A stretch of 5,761 nucleotides of DNA from JBOGIF01 sp050742415 (GCA_050742415.1 JBOGIF010000128.1:1-5761), one strand, 5' to 3'. Numbered from the stretch's first letter, positions 1 to 4,786 are shown. The notes: generated by a model from the sequence alone, not told the origin. A program made the numbers and translations.

Positions 1-69
1 GGCCCTGGGCTTGGTACCAGCGAGCGAACCGGGGATCGGCGATCACTCTCACCGGTTGAGTATACCGCG

Positions 70-85
70 GAGCGCATATGCGCTC
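70..85. repeat. Perfect 16-bp palindrome
   Basis: GAGCGCATATGCGCTC reads identically on both strands. A second, overlapping pairing exists between GTTGAG at 55-60 and CTCAAC at 83-88, so the region can form two alternative stems. A palindrome without spacer is typical of a dimeric regulator site, but no regulator can be assigned. It lies about 80 bases upstream of the GTG at 167. Confidence 0.6.
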
Positions 86-144
86 AACAACATGGCTATC
101 GGTGGCCAGTCTCGACGGAGCCCTTCCTGAGGGTTCCTTTCTGG

Positions 145-171
145 GTCACGAGAAGGGGAGATTATCGTGAC
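145..171 (+). promoter_or_regulatory. Hairpin presenting a ribosome-binding site, with GTG in its stem
   Basis: GTCACGA (145-151) pairs perfectly with TCGTGAC (165-171). The 13-base loop contains AAGGGGAG, a strong Shine-Dalgarno sequence, spaced correctly for the GTG at 167-169, which is itself inside the 3' arm. The frame opened by this GTG soon runs antisense into the antitoxin gene and its residues look unnatural (many W, R, C). A real gene may have been cut off after about 10-15 codons by arrival of the toxin-antitoxin locus. That last step is inference. Confidence 0.35.
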
Positions 172-231
172 TCAGAGGACGTTCGTCACCCTACCTTGCC
201 CCTGGCGGCCTGGACCCGAGCGCTGGGCCTG

Positions 232-552
232 TCAGGCGACCTGGACGGCATCTTTGAGGTCGGCGGGGACCTTGTCGGGGAAGGACACCACGAGGTGGCG
301 GTTCAACGCTGTCGCCACACGAGCGAGGGTGTCGATGCGGTTCCGGGCGCCGCCGCCTTCCTCGAGACGGGAGATGACGGACTGGGTGGTGCCCATCCGC
401 TCGGCCAGCTGGCGTTGGCTGAGGCCGGCCCCGGTGCGCAGGTCGTAGATGAGCTGACCGAGCGCGAGGTCCTGCTCCACCGCCACACGCGTTCCTGGCG
501 AGGGGGCGGGGCCCTTGTTCTTCACGTCCTCCCAGCGGGAGTAGTTGGCCAT
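232..552 (-). CDS. HigA-type antitoxin, XRE-family helix-turn-helix protein
   Basis: A 106-residue DNA-binding protein expected to neutralise the toxin encoded just upstream and to repress their shared promoter. A lambda-repressor-like fold spans roughly residues 34-86; the helix-turn-helix is LSQRQLAERMGTTQSVISRL at 44-63, the classic XRE pattern. The C-terminal tail (LVVSFPDKVPADLKDAVQVA) is short. An earlier in-frame ATG at 567 overlaps the toxin stop. I prefer the ATG at 552 because AAGGAG (564-559) sits 6 bases before it, placing the start 11 bases after the toxin stop. Toxin-first order with a C-terminal-side HTH antitoxin is the HigBA arrangement rather than classical RelBE. The HTH assignment is firm; pairing with the toxin is inferred from adjacency and family habit. 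Confidence 0.88.
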   Translation of the reverse strand: MANYSRWEDVKNKGPAPSPGTRVAVEQDLALGQLIYDLRTGAGLSQRQLAERMGTTQSVISRLEEGGGARNRIDTLARVATALNRHLVVSFPDKVPADLKDAVQVA

Positions 553-563
553 GGTGGTCTCCT

Positions 564-887
564 TCACGGGTTCTCTCGGGCACAGGTCTCGGCCATCTCA
601 CGAGCCCTGGTGATCTCGTGGCGTTCGTTGTTTCGTCGCTTGCGGAAGGTGCTCAGCAGGACGATCCTGCCGTCCTTGGTGAACCGGTAGGTGATCCGTC
701 GAGCGGTCGGGCCGAGGGTGAACCGCAGCTCGAACAGGCCGTCGCCGACGCTTCTCGACAGCGGCATCCGGGCCGACGACCCAAGGGTGGCGAGCCGATC
801 GATCACCACCGCTGTCCGTTGCCACTGGATGTTGTCCAGGGAGCCCAACCAGGCTGCGACCTCCTCGTGCAGCTCGATGTCAGCCAC
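564..887 (-). CDS. HigB/RelE-type toxin (phage Gp49-like family)
   Basis: A 107-residue basic protein of the RelE/HigB superfamily, whose members act as ribosome-dependent mRNA endonucleases. Hallmarks are a helical N-terminus (MADIELHEEVAAWLGSL), the core strand with ELRF at residues 53-56, a following strand ITYRFTKDGRIVLL at 65-78, and the FRKR motif at 81-84, the basic patch used for RNA binding in this family. The C-terminal helix (EITRAREMAET) is also typical. The start is a GTG at 887 with no clear Shine-Dalgarno sequence; a -10-like element lies only about 15-20 bases upstream, so the leader is probably very short. The antitoxin follows in the same transcript. It looks intact. The substrate and active-site details cannot be read from sequence alone. 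Confidence 0.85.
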   Translation of the reverse strand: MADIELHEEVAAWLGSLDNIQWQRTAVVIDRLATLGSSARMPLSRSVGDGLFELRFTLGPTARRITYRFTKDGRIVLLSTFRKRRNNERHEITRAREMAETCARENP

Positions 888-893
888 CGACTC

Positions 894-932
894 ATGATCG
901 CATATAAACGATCATCGCACAAGAGCGATGAT
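894..932 (-). promoter_or_regulatory. Toxin-antitoxin promoter with operator dyads
   Basis: ATGATCG (894-900) and CGATCAT (909-915) form a perfect 7-bp inverted repeat. The spacer CATATAAA, read on the minus strand, gives TTTATATG, a good -10 candidate for the toxin gene. A second overlapping dyad, ATCATCGC (911-918) with GCGATGAT (925-932), extends towards the expected -35 region. There are thus three related half-sites over one promoter, the layout expected for autorepression by the antitoxin. No strong -35 is visible. The stretch is conspicuously AT-richer than its surroundings. Confidence 0.55.
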
Positions 933-1520
933 TAAGTTAAGCAAGTAGCCCACCCTGAGGATCGCCACCCTCGGCGGTAGCAGGCCCGACTCGGCTGTGA
1001 CCTGCATGCAGGCCCGGCCGGCCCGGAGGGCGTCGCCGGGGCGGCCGGCCCGGTGCAGCGCGGTCATGTGCCGGGCCGCCATGCCGGCGTCCTCGGGGTG
1101 CCGCCGGGCCAGCTCGACCAGCTCACCCACCAGCTCGTGGCTCTCGCCGAGGGCGAGACGGGCGTCGACCAGGCCGATCGTGGCGCTGCGACGTGCCTCC
1201 CGGAGCCGGGAGACGAGCGGCTGGAGGAACAGCTCGTCGTCCATGCCGAGCATGGGCTCGCCTCGCCAGAGCCCGAGCGCCGCCGTGAGCCGGGCCCGCG
1301 CCAGGCTCGGGTCGGGTGCCATGGCTGCCGCCGCCCGCAGCCGTTCGAAGCGCAGCCAGTCCACCTGGTCGCACGTCACCGCCAGGGCGTAGCCCGGGCC
1401 CCCGTTCTGGAGCAGCCGCTCGCCCGGGGGCCGGTGGCCGTCGCCCAGAGCAGCCCGGATGTTGAAGACGTTGGTGTGCAGCAGGGCGGTGGCGCCGGCG
1501 TCGTCGTAGCCCGGCCACAG
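912..1520 (-). pseudogene. SARP/AfsR-type regulator fragment (end of wHTH plus BTAD domain)
   Basis: The minus-strand frame from about 1520 reads LWPGYDD..., then LLHTNVFNIRAALG and GGPGYALAV. This matches the last part of the winged-helix domain of SARP regulators, where R-x-x-L and GPGY-x-L are hallmarks. A bacterial transcriptional activator domain (BTAD) follows: ALGLWRGEPMLG, then the helical repeats with LALGESHELVGELVELARRHPED and LHRAGRPGDALRA. No start codon or first DNA-binding helices exist: upstream the sequence switches abruptly into a different protein in another frame. The C-terminus also departs from the family after TAESGLLPP and runs through a hydrophobic tail (YLLNLIIALV) to a TGA inside the toxin operator region. 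Both ends are therefore missing. An in-frame GTG at 1379 could start a 155-residue BTAD-only protein, but I regard the locus as a relic. Confidence 0.75.
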
Positions 1521-1840
1521 CCGGCGTCGCCGAACCCGAGGACACCGCCGTCCCGTGCGGCCAGCCAGTAGCCGTTGCCCGACGGCGTCGCGCCGGTCGA
1601 CCCGAAGAAGCGGGCGTCGCCGAACCCGAAGACACCGCCGTCGGCGGCGACCAACCAGTAGCCGTTGCCCGACGGCGTCACCGCCATCCCCACGATCGCC
1701 TGGTTGAGTCGCCCGGCGCCGGTCGACCCGAAGAAGCGGGCGTCGCCGAAGGCCAACACGCTCTCAACTGCCTGAGCTGGCGCGGGAGAAATCCGGGCGC
1801 CGGCGGCCACCACGGCGACGAGTCAGACGGCAGTCGCCAT
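1521..1840 (-). pseudogene. Truncated secreted repeat protein (GYWLVAxDGG/FGDA repeats) with an in-frame stop
   Basis: The frame encodes a secreted protein of the actinobacterial repeat family with units like FGDARFFGSTG...GYWLVAADGGVFG. Two units and the first residues of a third are present. From an ATG at 1840 the frame reads MATAV, then a TGA (1825-1823), then LVAVVAAGARISPAPAQA and the mature start VESV. Together these make a near-perfect signal peptide with an A-Q-A cleavage site, interrupted at codon 6. A GTG at 1813 restarts after the stop but leaves a weakened signal. At the 3' end the third unit stops after FGDA and the sequence becomes the SARP fragment in another frame. Family members usually carry many repeats, so most of the gene is lost. 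The function of these repeats is unknown; extracellular or cell-wall location is inferred. Confidence 0.75.
1565..1750 (-). repeat. Internal direct repeats of the secreted repeat protein
   Basis: A 25-base identical segment occurs at 1565-1589 and 1655-1679 (offset 90). A 33-base identical segment occurs at 1592-1624 and 1718-1750 (offset 126). The difference of 36 bases corresponds to 12 residues (GRLNQAIVGMAV) present in the first unit and absent from the second. The near-identity of the remainder suggests recent duplication or gene conversion between units. Confidence 0.8.
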
Positions 1841-2116
1841 GCACCGGCCAACGCGGGCGAGGCGTCTGGCCCTGGACCTCCCGGCGCCGGATCGCCTCCC
1901 GCAACGACCGCAGGACGCACAGCTCTACTGGCTGGACCTTCGGGTATATCACCCGGTGGCGGCGGCGAGGTCCCGGCCGGAGCCGCTGCTCCTCGTGCAG
2001 GGAGGGTGGGACTTCGAAGGCGACGGGCCGTCGCGGCCGAGCGCTACTCCGCCCCGACCACCCCATCCAGGCCCTCGTCGAGGATCTCGCCGCGTGGGTG
2101 GAGAGCCAGCCCGCTG
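1841..2116. other. Non-genic stretch with a possible Tn3-type transposase scrap
   Basis: No complete gene is visible. On the minus strand (about 1951-1880) a frame reads VELCVLRSLREAIRRREV, which resembles the 'Y-x-L-C-V-L-x-x-L-R-x-x-L-R-x-x-D/E-V' segment of Tn3-family transposases that precedes the catalytic region. Nothing recognisable continues on either side, so this is at best a small relic. On the plus strand, 2041-2124 reads ALLRPDHPIQALVEDLAAW... to a TAG and has the look of a C-terminal tail, but I cannot assign it. The two readings do not overlap, and both are weak. Confidence 0.25.
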
Positions 2117-2428
2117 TCAGGTAGGGCTGTCGCCGGCCAGTTCGTCGATGACCTCGCCCCGTTCGTCCCGGTCCGCCGCCCGCCGGAGCTGGGCGGCTAA
2201 CTCCTCGGGGGCCAGCCGGAACGACCCGGCGGGCAGGTGGAGCCGCTCGGCGGCGGTGACGATCTCGACGCCGTCGGGCCCGGCCACGATGTCCCCGATG
2301 CGCTCCCAGCGGATGAGGGTGTGCTCGTTGCCCGGACCGAAGGTCGAGACGCCGTGGAGGTCGACGCGGACCAGCCGCCTGGGCTTGAGAAAGCGCCCTC
2401 CGGTGCTGTACTCGGCCACGCGGCGCAC
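2117..2428 (-). CDS. Conserved hypothetical protein, possible PH-like fold
   Basis: A 103-residue soluble protein with no signal peptide or membrane segment. Alternating strands dominate the first two thirds (RLVRVDLHGVSTFGPG, HTLIRWERIGDIVAG, GVEIVTAAERLHLPAGSF). A helix follows (APEELAAQLRRAADRDERGEVIDELAG). I have the impression of a family found in actinobacteria beside membrane or regulatory genes, and the strand-rich body with a C-terminal helix resembles bacterial PH-like domains, but that is only a pattern judgement. The start is a GTG at 2428. The frame stays open upstream without another ATG/GTG, and residues just before it (GYSSTV) also look protein-like, so the true N-terminus may have been lost. 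There is no clear Shine-Dalgarno sequence. Codon use is strongly GC3, as expected for a real gene. Confidence 0.6.
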   Translation of the reverse strand: MRRVAEYSTGGRFLKPRRLVRVDLHGVSTFGPGNEHTLIRWERIGDIVAGPDGVEIVTAAERLHLPAGSFRLAPEELAAQLRRAADRDERGEVIDELAGDSPT

Positions 2429-2560
2429 CGTTGAACTGTATCCGGCCAGGGCGTCGCCGCTGTGGGGGTGCTGGGTGGACGGGCTGGAAGCTCCGCCGCG
2501 CCGAAGCGACGTTCGAGGGGTTCGGTGCGGTGCGGGCGGCGATGGGCGAGGCCACCGAGG

Positions 2561-2708
2561 TTATGCGAGGTGATCAGGCGTGGCCGGGAGTAGCCAGCGC
2601 TTCCGGACTGAGCCCGCCGAGGTCGACCCGTTCGCCGCCGACCAGGCCGAGGTGCGGGTGCTCCAGGCCGGCGGCCCGGGCGGCCACTACGCGGGCGCCC
2701 GGGCGGCA
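2561..2708 (-). pseudogene. MBL-fold metallo-hydrolase fragment (ETHE1/persulfide-dioxygenase-like)
   Basis: A minus-strand frame from about 2699 reads GARVVAARAAGLEHPHLGL, then GGERVDLGGL and LATPGH. This is the middle of the metallo-beta-lactamase fold as seen in glyoxalase II and persulfide dioxygenase relatives, including the metal-ligand histidine of the TPGH motif. After TPGH the frame hits a TGA at 2576-2574, but shifting frame gives PDHLA before a TAA at 2563-2561. The family continues 'TPGHTPDHLAY', so a small deletion at this point is evident. The N-terminal half with the HxHxDH metal site is absent: an ATG at 2727, just after the methyltransferase, opens only MSELESLPPG before the frames diverge. 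The gene was probably the third member of the ArsR-rhodanese/methyltransferase operon and is now non-functional. Confidence 0.6.
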
Positions 2709-2733
2709 GGCTCTCCAGCTCGCTCATCGCCGC

Positions 2734-3507
2734 TCACGAGGGCTTGACGGCCAGGAAGGGGTAGCCGAAGACCTCGTAGGCCCGTGCATTGGACTCGCCG
2801 CCGGCCCCGCCGAAGGTATCGATGCGATCGCCGATGCGGACATCGACGAAGCCCGCCTCCTCCAACATCTCCTGCCAGCCTGCGCACGGCAGGCCACCGG
2901 CGATTCAGCCGGTCCACAGGTCGATGTCGCGAAGGGCCTCGGCCGGCACCGGTCGCCCATTGGCGATGTCGGCGAACTGCAGCACCCCGCCCGGCCGCAA
3001 CACCCGGTTGATCTCGGCGAAGACGGCCCGTTTGTCGGCGCACAGGTTGATGACCCCGTTGGAGATGACCGCGTCGGCCCAGGCGTCGGCCACCGGCAGC
3101 GCCTCGGCCAGTCCCTCCCGGAACTCGACGGTGTCGAGTCCGAGGAGCCCGGCCGTGGCCCGGGATTTGGCCAGCATCTCCGCCGTCATGTCCACCCCGA
3201 CGACCCGGCCTTCGGGGCCCACCTGGCCGGCGGCCACGAACGAGTCGAAGCCGGCGCCGGAGCCGACGTCGGCGACCCTGTCCCCGGGTCGCAGCCGGCG
3301 CAGCGCGAAGGGGTTGGCCACCCCGGCGAAGGACTCGACTGCCACATCCGGGAGGGCGTCGACCGCGGCGGCGTCGTAGCCGAGGCGGGCGGCAAGGGAC
3401 CTTCCGGTATGGAAGTGGTAGGTGCCGCCGGGCTCGGAGGCGACGGCGCGGTACTTGTCTCGCACCTCGGTGCGGAGACTCTCGGCGTCGAGCACGATTT
3501 GGGACAT
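2734..3507 (-). CDS. ArsM-like SAM methyltransferase with in-frame TGA at codon 201 (candidate selenoprotein)
   Basis: A class I SAM-dependent methyltransferase related to arsenite methyltransferases. The N-terminus carries YHFHTGR (30-36). Motif I is VADVGSGAGFDS (78-89), followed by VVGVDMTAEML (102-112), ISNGVINLC (148-156) and the RPGGVLQFADI strand (171-181). At LWTG (197-200) the next codon is TGA (2907-2905). Translation then continues without any lesion as IAGGLPCAGWQEMLEEAGF... to VKPS and a second TGA at 2736, for 257 codons in all. Relatives have Cys at codon 201 (WxGC-I-x-G), equivalent to a catalytic Cys of ArsM. The other ArsM cysteines are replaced here (GVANP, SNG), so the substrate is uncertain. 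AGGAG lies 5 bases before the ATG, and the ArsR-rhodanese stop is 13 bases upstream. Alternatives are Sec insertion, or a nonsense mutation leaving a 200-residue product (2905-3507). Confidence 0.82.
2874..2901 (-). promoter_or_regulatory. SECIS-like hairpin just after the in-frame TGA
   Basis: In the mRNA, GCCUGC (2894-2889) pairs perfectly with GCAGGC (2883-2878), closing a 5-base loop CGUGC. The stem can be extended by GCC (2901-2899) with GGC (2876-2874) across an asymmetric internal loop. The loop begins 17 bases after the UGA and has G at its second position. As I recall, bacterial SECIS elements have an apical loop roughly 16-37 bases after the UGA and a G among the first two loop bases, so this fits. 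GC-rich coding DNA forms hairpins easily, which lowers the weight of the match. Confidence 0.45.
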
Positions 3508-3520
3508 GGTGTCTCCTCTC

Positions 3521-4189
3521 TCAGCTTTGGCCGGAGGCGACCGGGAGCCCGGCTCGCTTCCACTCCGGGAACCCGTCCTCCAGCCGCCTGGCGTTGCGGC
3601 CGAGACGGTGCAGCTCTCGCACGGCGTCATCCGCGTAGACGCAGTAGGGCCCCCTGCAATAGGCGACGACCTCAGCGTCCTTCGGCAGGCCCCGCAGTGT
3701 CCGACGCAGCTCGCCCACCGGCACTGAACGGGCGCCGACGATGTGGCCGGCCCGGAACTCGGGCTCCGGCCGGACGTCGAGGACGACGACTTCGCCGCGC
3801 TGCAGCCGGGCTGCCAGCTCGTCGCGGGTGATCGCCTCCAGGCCGTCGCGGTCGCCCATGTAGGCCGAAGTGAGGCGTTCGATGCCGGCAACGTGCTCGG
3901 CGGCCACATCTCGCAGCGCAGCCCACAGGTCCTCCACCCGATGGCCGGCCAAGCCGTAGAAGATCCGGGTGCCCTCCCGCCGGGTCCGCACCAGCCCGGC
4001 GCGGGCCAGGGCCCGGAGATGGTGCGACGTGTTGGCCACCGACTGGGCCAGCTCCTCGGCAACCTCTTCGACGGACCGCTCACCTTGGGCCAGCACGTCG
4101 ACGATCTCGGCCCGCCGTCCGCTGGCCAGCGCCTTGGCCACCTCGGCGAATGCATCGAACAGCGCGTCCTTGGCCTGTCGGTCACCCAT
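3521..4189 (-). CDS. ArsR-family repressor fused to a rhodanese domain
   Basis: A 222-residue two-domain regulator. Residues 10-95 are an ArsR winged helix with the recognition segment SVANTSHHLRALARAGLV (50-67) and wing REGTRIFYGL. The usual arsenic-binding Cys motif (ELCVCDL) is absent. Residues 115-216 are a rhodanese domain: VVVLDVRPEPEFRAGHI (134-150), an active-site loop YCRGPYCVYAD with Cys178 and Cys183, and the terminal DGFPEWKRAGLPV. Rhodaneses carry sulfur as a persulfide on the loop cysteine, so the protein may sense persulfide, selenium or arsenic species through this loop; that is inference. I chose the ATG at 4189 because GTGGAG lies 9 bases before it and a promoter fits it as a leaderless start; a GTG at 4204 would add 5 residues. 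The methyltransferase follows after 13 bases, so it is probably co-transcribed and repressed by this protein. Confidence 0.88.
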   Translation of the reverse strand: MGDRQAKDALFDAFAEVAKALASGRRAEIVDVLAQGERSVEEVAEELAQSVANTSHHLRALARAGLVRTRREGTRIFYGLAGHRVEDLWAALRDVAAEHVAGIERLTSAYMGDRDGLEAITRDELAARLQRGEVVVLDVRPEPEFRAGHIVGARSVPVGELRRTLRGLPKDAEVVAYCRGPYCVYADDAVRELHRLGRNARRLEDGFPEWKRAGLPVASGQS

Positions 4190-4195
4190 AGCCAC

Positions 4196-4224
4196 ATTCT
4201 CCACCTGGCACCGACCATTGTCAA
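4196..4224 (-). promoter_or_regulatory. Sigma-70-type promoter of the ArsR-rhodanese operon
   Basis: TTGACA (4224-4219) is a perfect -35. After a 17-base spacer comes GAGAAT (4201-4196), a 4/6 match to TATAAT that keeps the important A2 and T6. The predicted transcript start falls on or within a base of the ATG at 4189, implying leaderless translation, as is common in actinobacteria. The same bases also make a GTGGAG Shine-Dalgarno sequence if transcription starts further upstream, so the two readings exclude each other. Confidence 0.5.
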
Positions 4225-4225
4225 G

Positions 4226-4236
4226 TCATAAAATGA
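4226..4236. promoter_or_regulatory. Candidate operator palindrome next to the -35
   Basis: TCATAAAATGA is a dyad with 4-bp arms (TCAT/ATGA) around AAA, abutting the -35 box of the ArsR-rhodanese promoter. GTCAA/TTGAC half-sites lie on either side but are not symmetrically spaced. ArsR proteins usually bind an AT-rich dyad over the promoter, so autoregulation here is plausible. It is the only AT-rich patch in the neighbourhood. Confidence 0.35.
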
Positions 4237-4468
4237 GCGTTTGACCATATCTCGCTGCTAAAGAGTGATTATGCAGGGAGTCGGGTGGTGCCTGCCGGCT
4301 CCGGGGACGCAGCGGCTACGTTCGAACACGGATGCGGCCGTCCGTGCGCAGGAGCACCACGTGACCGCCGTTTGCCCCGTGCTGGAGCGCCACGGCGACG
4401 GGTCGTTCCTCTTCAGCTGGTGGCCAGCGACGACAAGCGCTCCCGGACCAAGGTGAGCGCGGTGGGTG
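4237..4468. other. Intergenic stretch, possible relic of a small gene
   Basis: No confident gene is visible. On the minus strand, a GTG at 4472 overlaps the anti-sigma stop as GTGA and opens a 19-codon frame (TALTLVRERLSSLATS) ending at 4413. In another frame, 4316-4468 reads EEERPVAVALQHGANG and VVLLRTDGRIRVRT to a TAG, with GC-rich third positions. Together these could be one coupled small gene broken by a frameshift, downstream of the sigma/anti-sigma pair. I do not recognise a family, and the evidence is only codon pattern and position. Confidence 0.2.
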
Positions 4469-4786
4469 TCACGCGCCCGGCGGGACCTCGCCCGGGCCCT
4501 CCCCACCGTCGCGGTGGTCAGGACCGGACGAGGCCAGCTGCTCGCTGAAGTGGCGGAGGTGGCGGACGACCTCTGGATCGACCGGAGCCCCCCGGCGGGT
4601 CAGGGCGGCCTTGATCTCGGTGTACACCGCCGCCTCCATGCCACACGTCCGGCACAGCCCCAGGTGTCGGGCCACCCGCCCCCCGGTGAGGTCGTCCACC
4701 TCGTGGTCCAAGAACGCCTGGAGCATCCGGCCCACCTCGCGACAGTCTGCCGGCCGCCCAGGACGGGCGCGCCGCAATGGCCTCAT
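4469..4786 (-). CDS. Zinc-binding anti-sigma factor (zf-HC2 / ZAS family)
   Basis: A 105-residue soluble anti-sigma factor with no membrane segment. The zinc motif is HLGLCRTC (His41, Cys45, Cys48; HxxxCxxC), with an upstream Cys15 (ADCREVGRML) as the likely fourth ligand. Helices MLQAFLDHEVDDLTGGRVARHL follow the zf-HC2 pattern. The tail after about residue 80 is low-complexity and charged. The ATG overlaps the sigma stop as ATGA (4786-4783), so translation is coupled, giving near-equal amounts of sigma and anti-sigma. In family members with this motif, oxidation of the cysteines can release zinc and free the sigma factor; whether this one is redox-responsive or only structural is not shown by the sequence. 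Confidence 0.85.
   Translation of the reverse strand: MRPLRRARPGRPADCREVGRMLQAFLDHEVDDLTGGRVARHLGLCRTCGMEAAVYTEIKAALTRRGAPVDPEVVRHLRHFSEQLASSGPDHRDGGEGPGEVPPGA

Larger units (their letters stand above)
1..190. other. Left-edge stretch without a convincing gene
   Basis: No well-supported gene is visible here. A short plus-strand frame (3-59, ending in TGA with residues ITLTG) could be the C-terminal tail of a gene lying to the left, but 18 residues are too few to judge. The stretch contains a perfect 16-bp palindrome at 70-85 and a 7-bp dyad around a GTG with a good ribosome-binding site at 145-171, listed separately. The antitoxin gene on the minus strand ends just to the right, so this is also its downstream region. 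I see no hairpin followed by a T-run that would serve as a standard terminator. Confidence 0.4.

Noticed and set aside
121..133. Hairpin CCCT/AGGG as terminator of the toxin-antitoxin operon
   Set aside because: Only 4 bp with no following T-run on the minus strand; too weak to call.
1823..1825. Second selenocysteine codon in the repeat protein
   Set aside because: The TGA lies in a signal peptide with no conserved Cys, and the gene is truncated anyway; a nonsense mutation is the simpler reading.
1764..2555. Minus-strand open frame of 263 codons
   Set aside because: Mostly Arg/Pro-rich noise overlapping the 2117-2428 gene in another frame; only the short transposase-like segment is worth keeping.
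2431..3831. Long plus-strand open frame of 466 codons
   Set aside because: It is antisense to the methyltransferase and part of the ArsR-rhodanese gene. Composition is Gly/Pro/Arg-rich with no domain pattern, typical of GC-rich shadow frames.
3743..4231. Plus-strand open frame of 162 codons
   Set aside because: Antisense shadow of the ArsR-rhodanese gene, whose domains are unmistakable on the minus strand.
2905..4248. Minus-strand open frame of 447 codons ending at the methyltransferase TGA, as one fused protein
   Set aside because: Its first 247 codons are an out-of-frame shadow of the ArsR-rhodanese gene; the real start is the ATG at 3507 with its own AGGAG.
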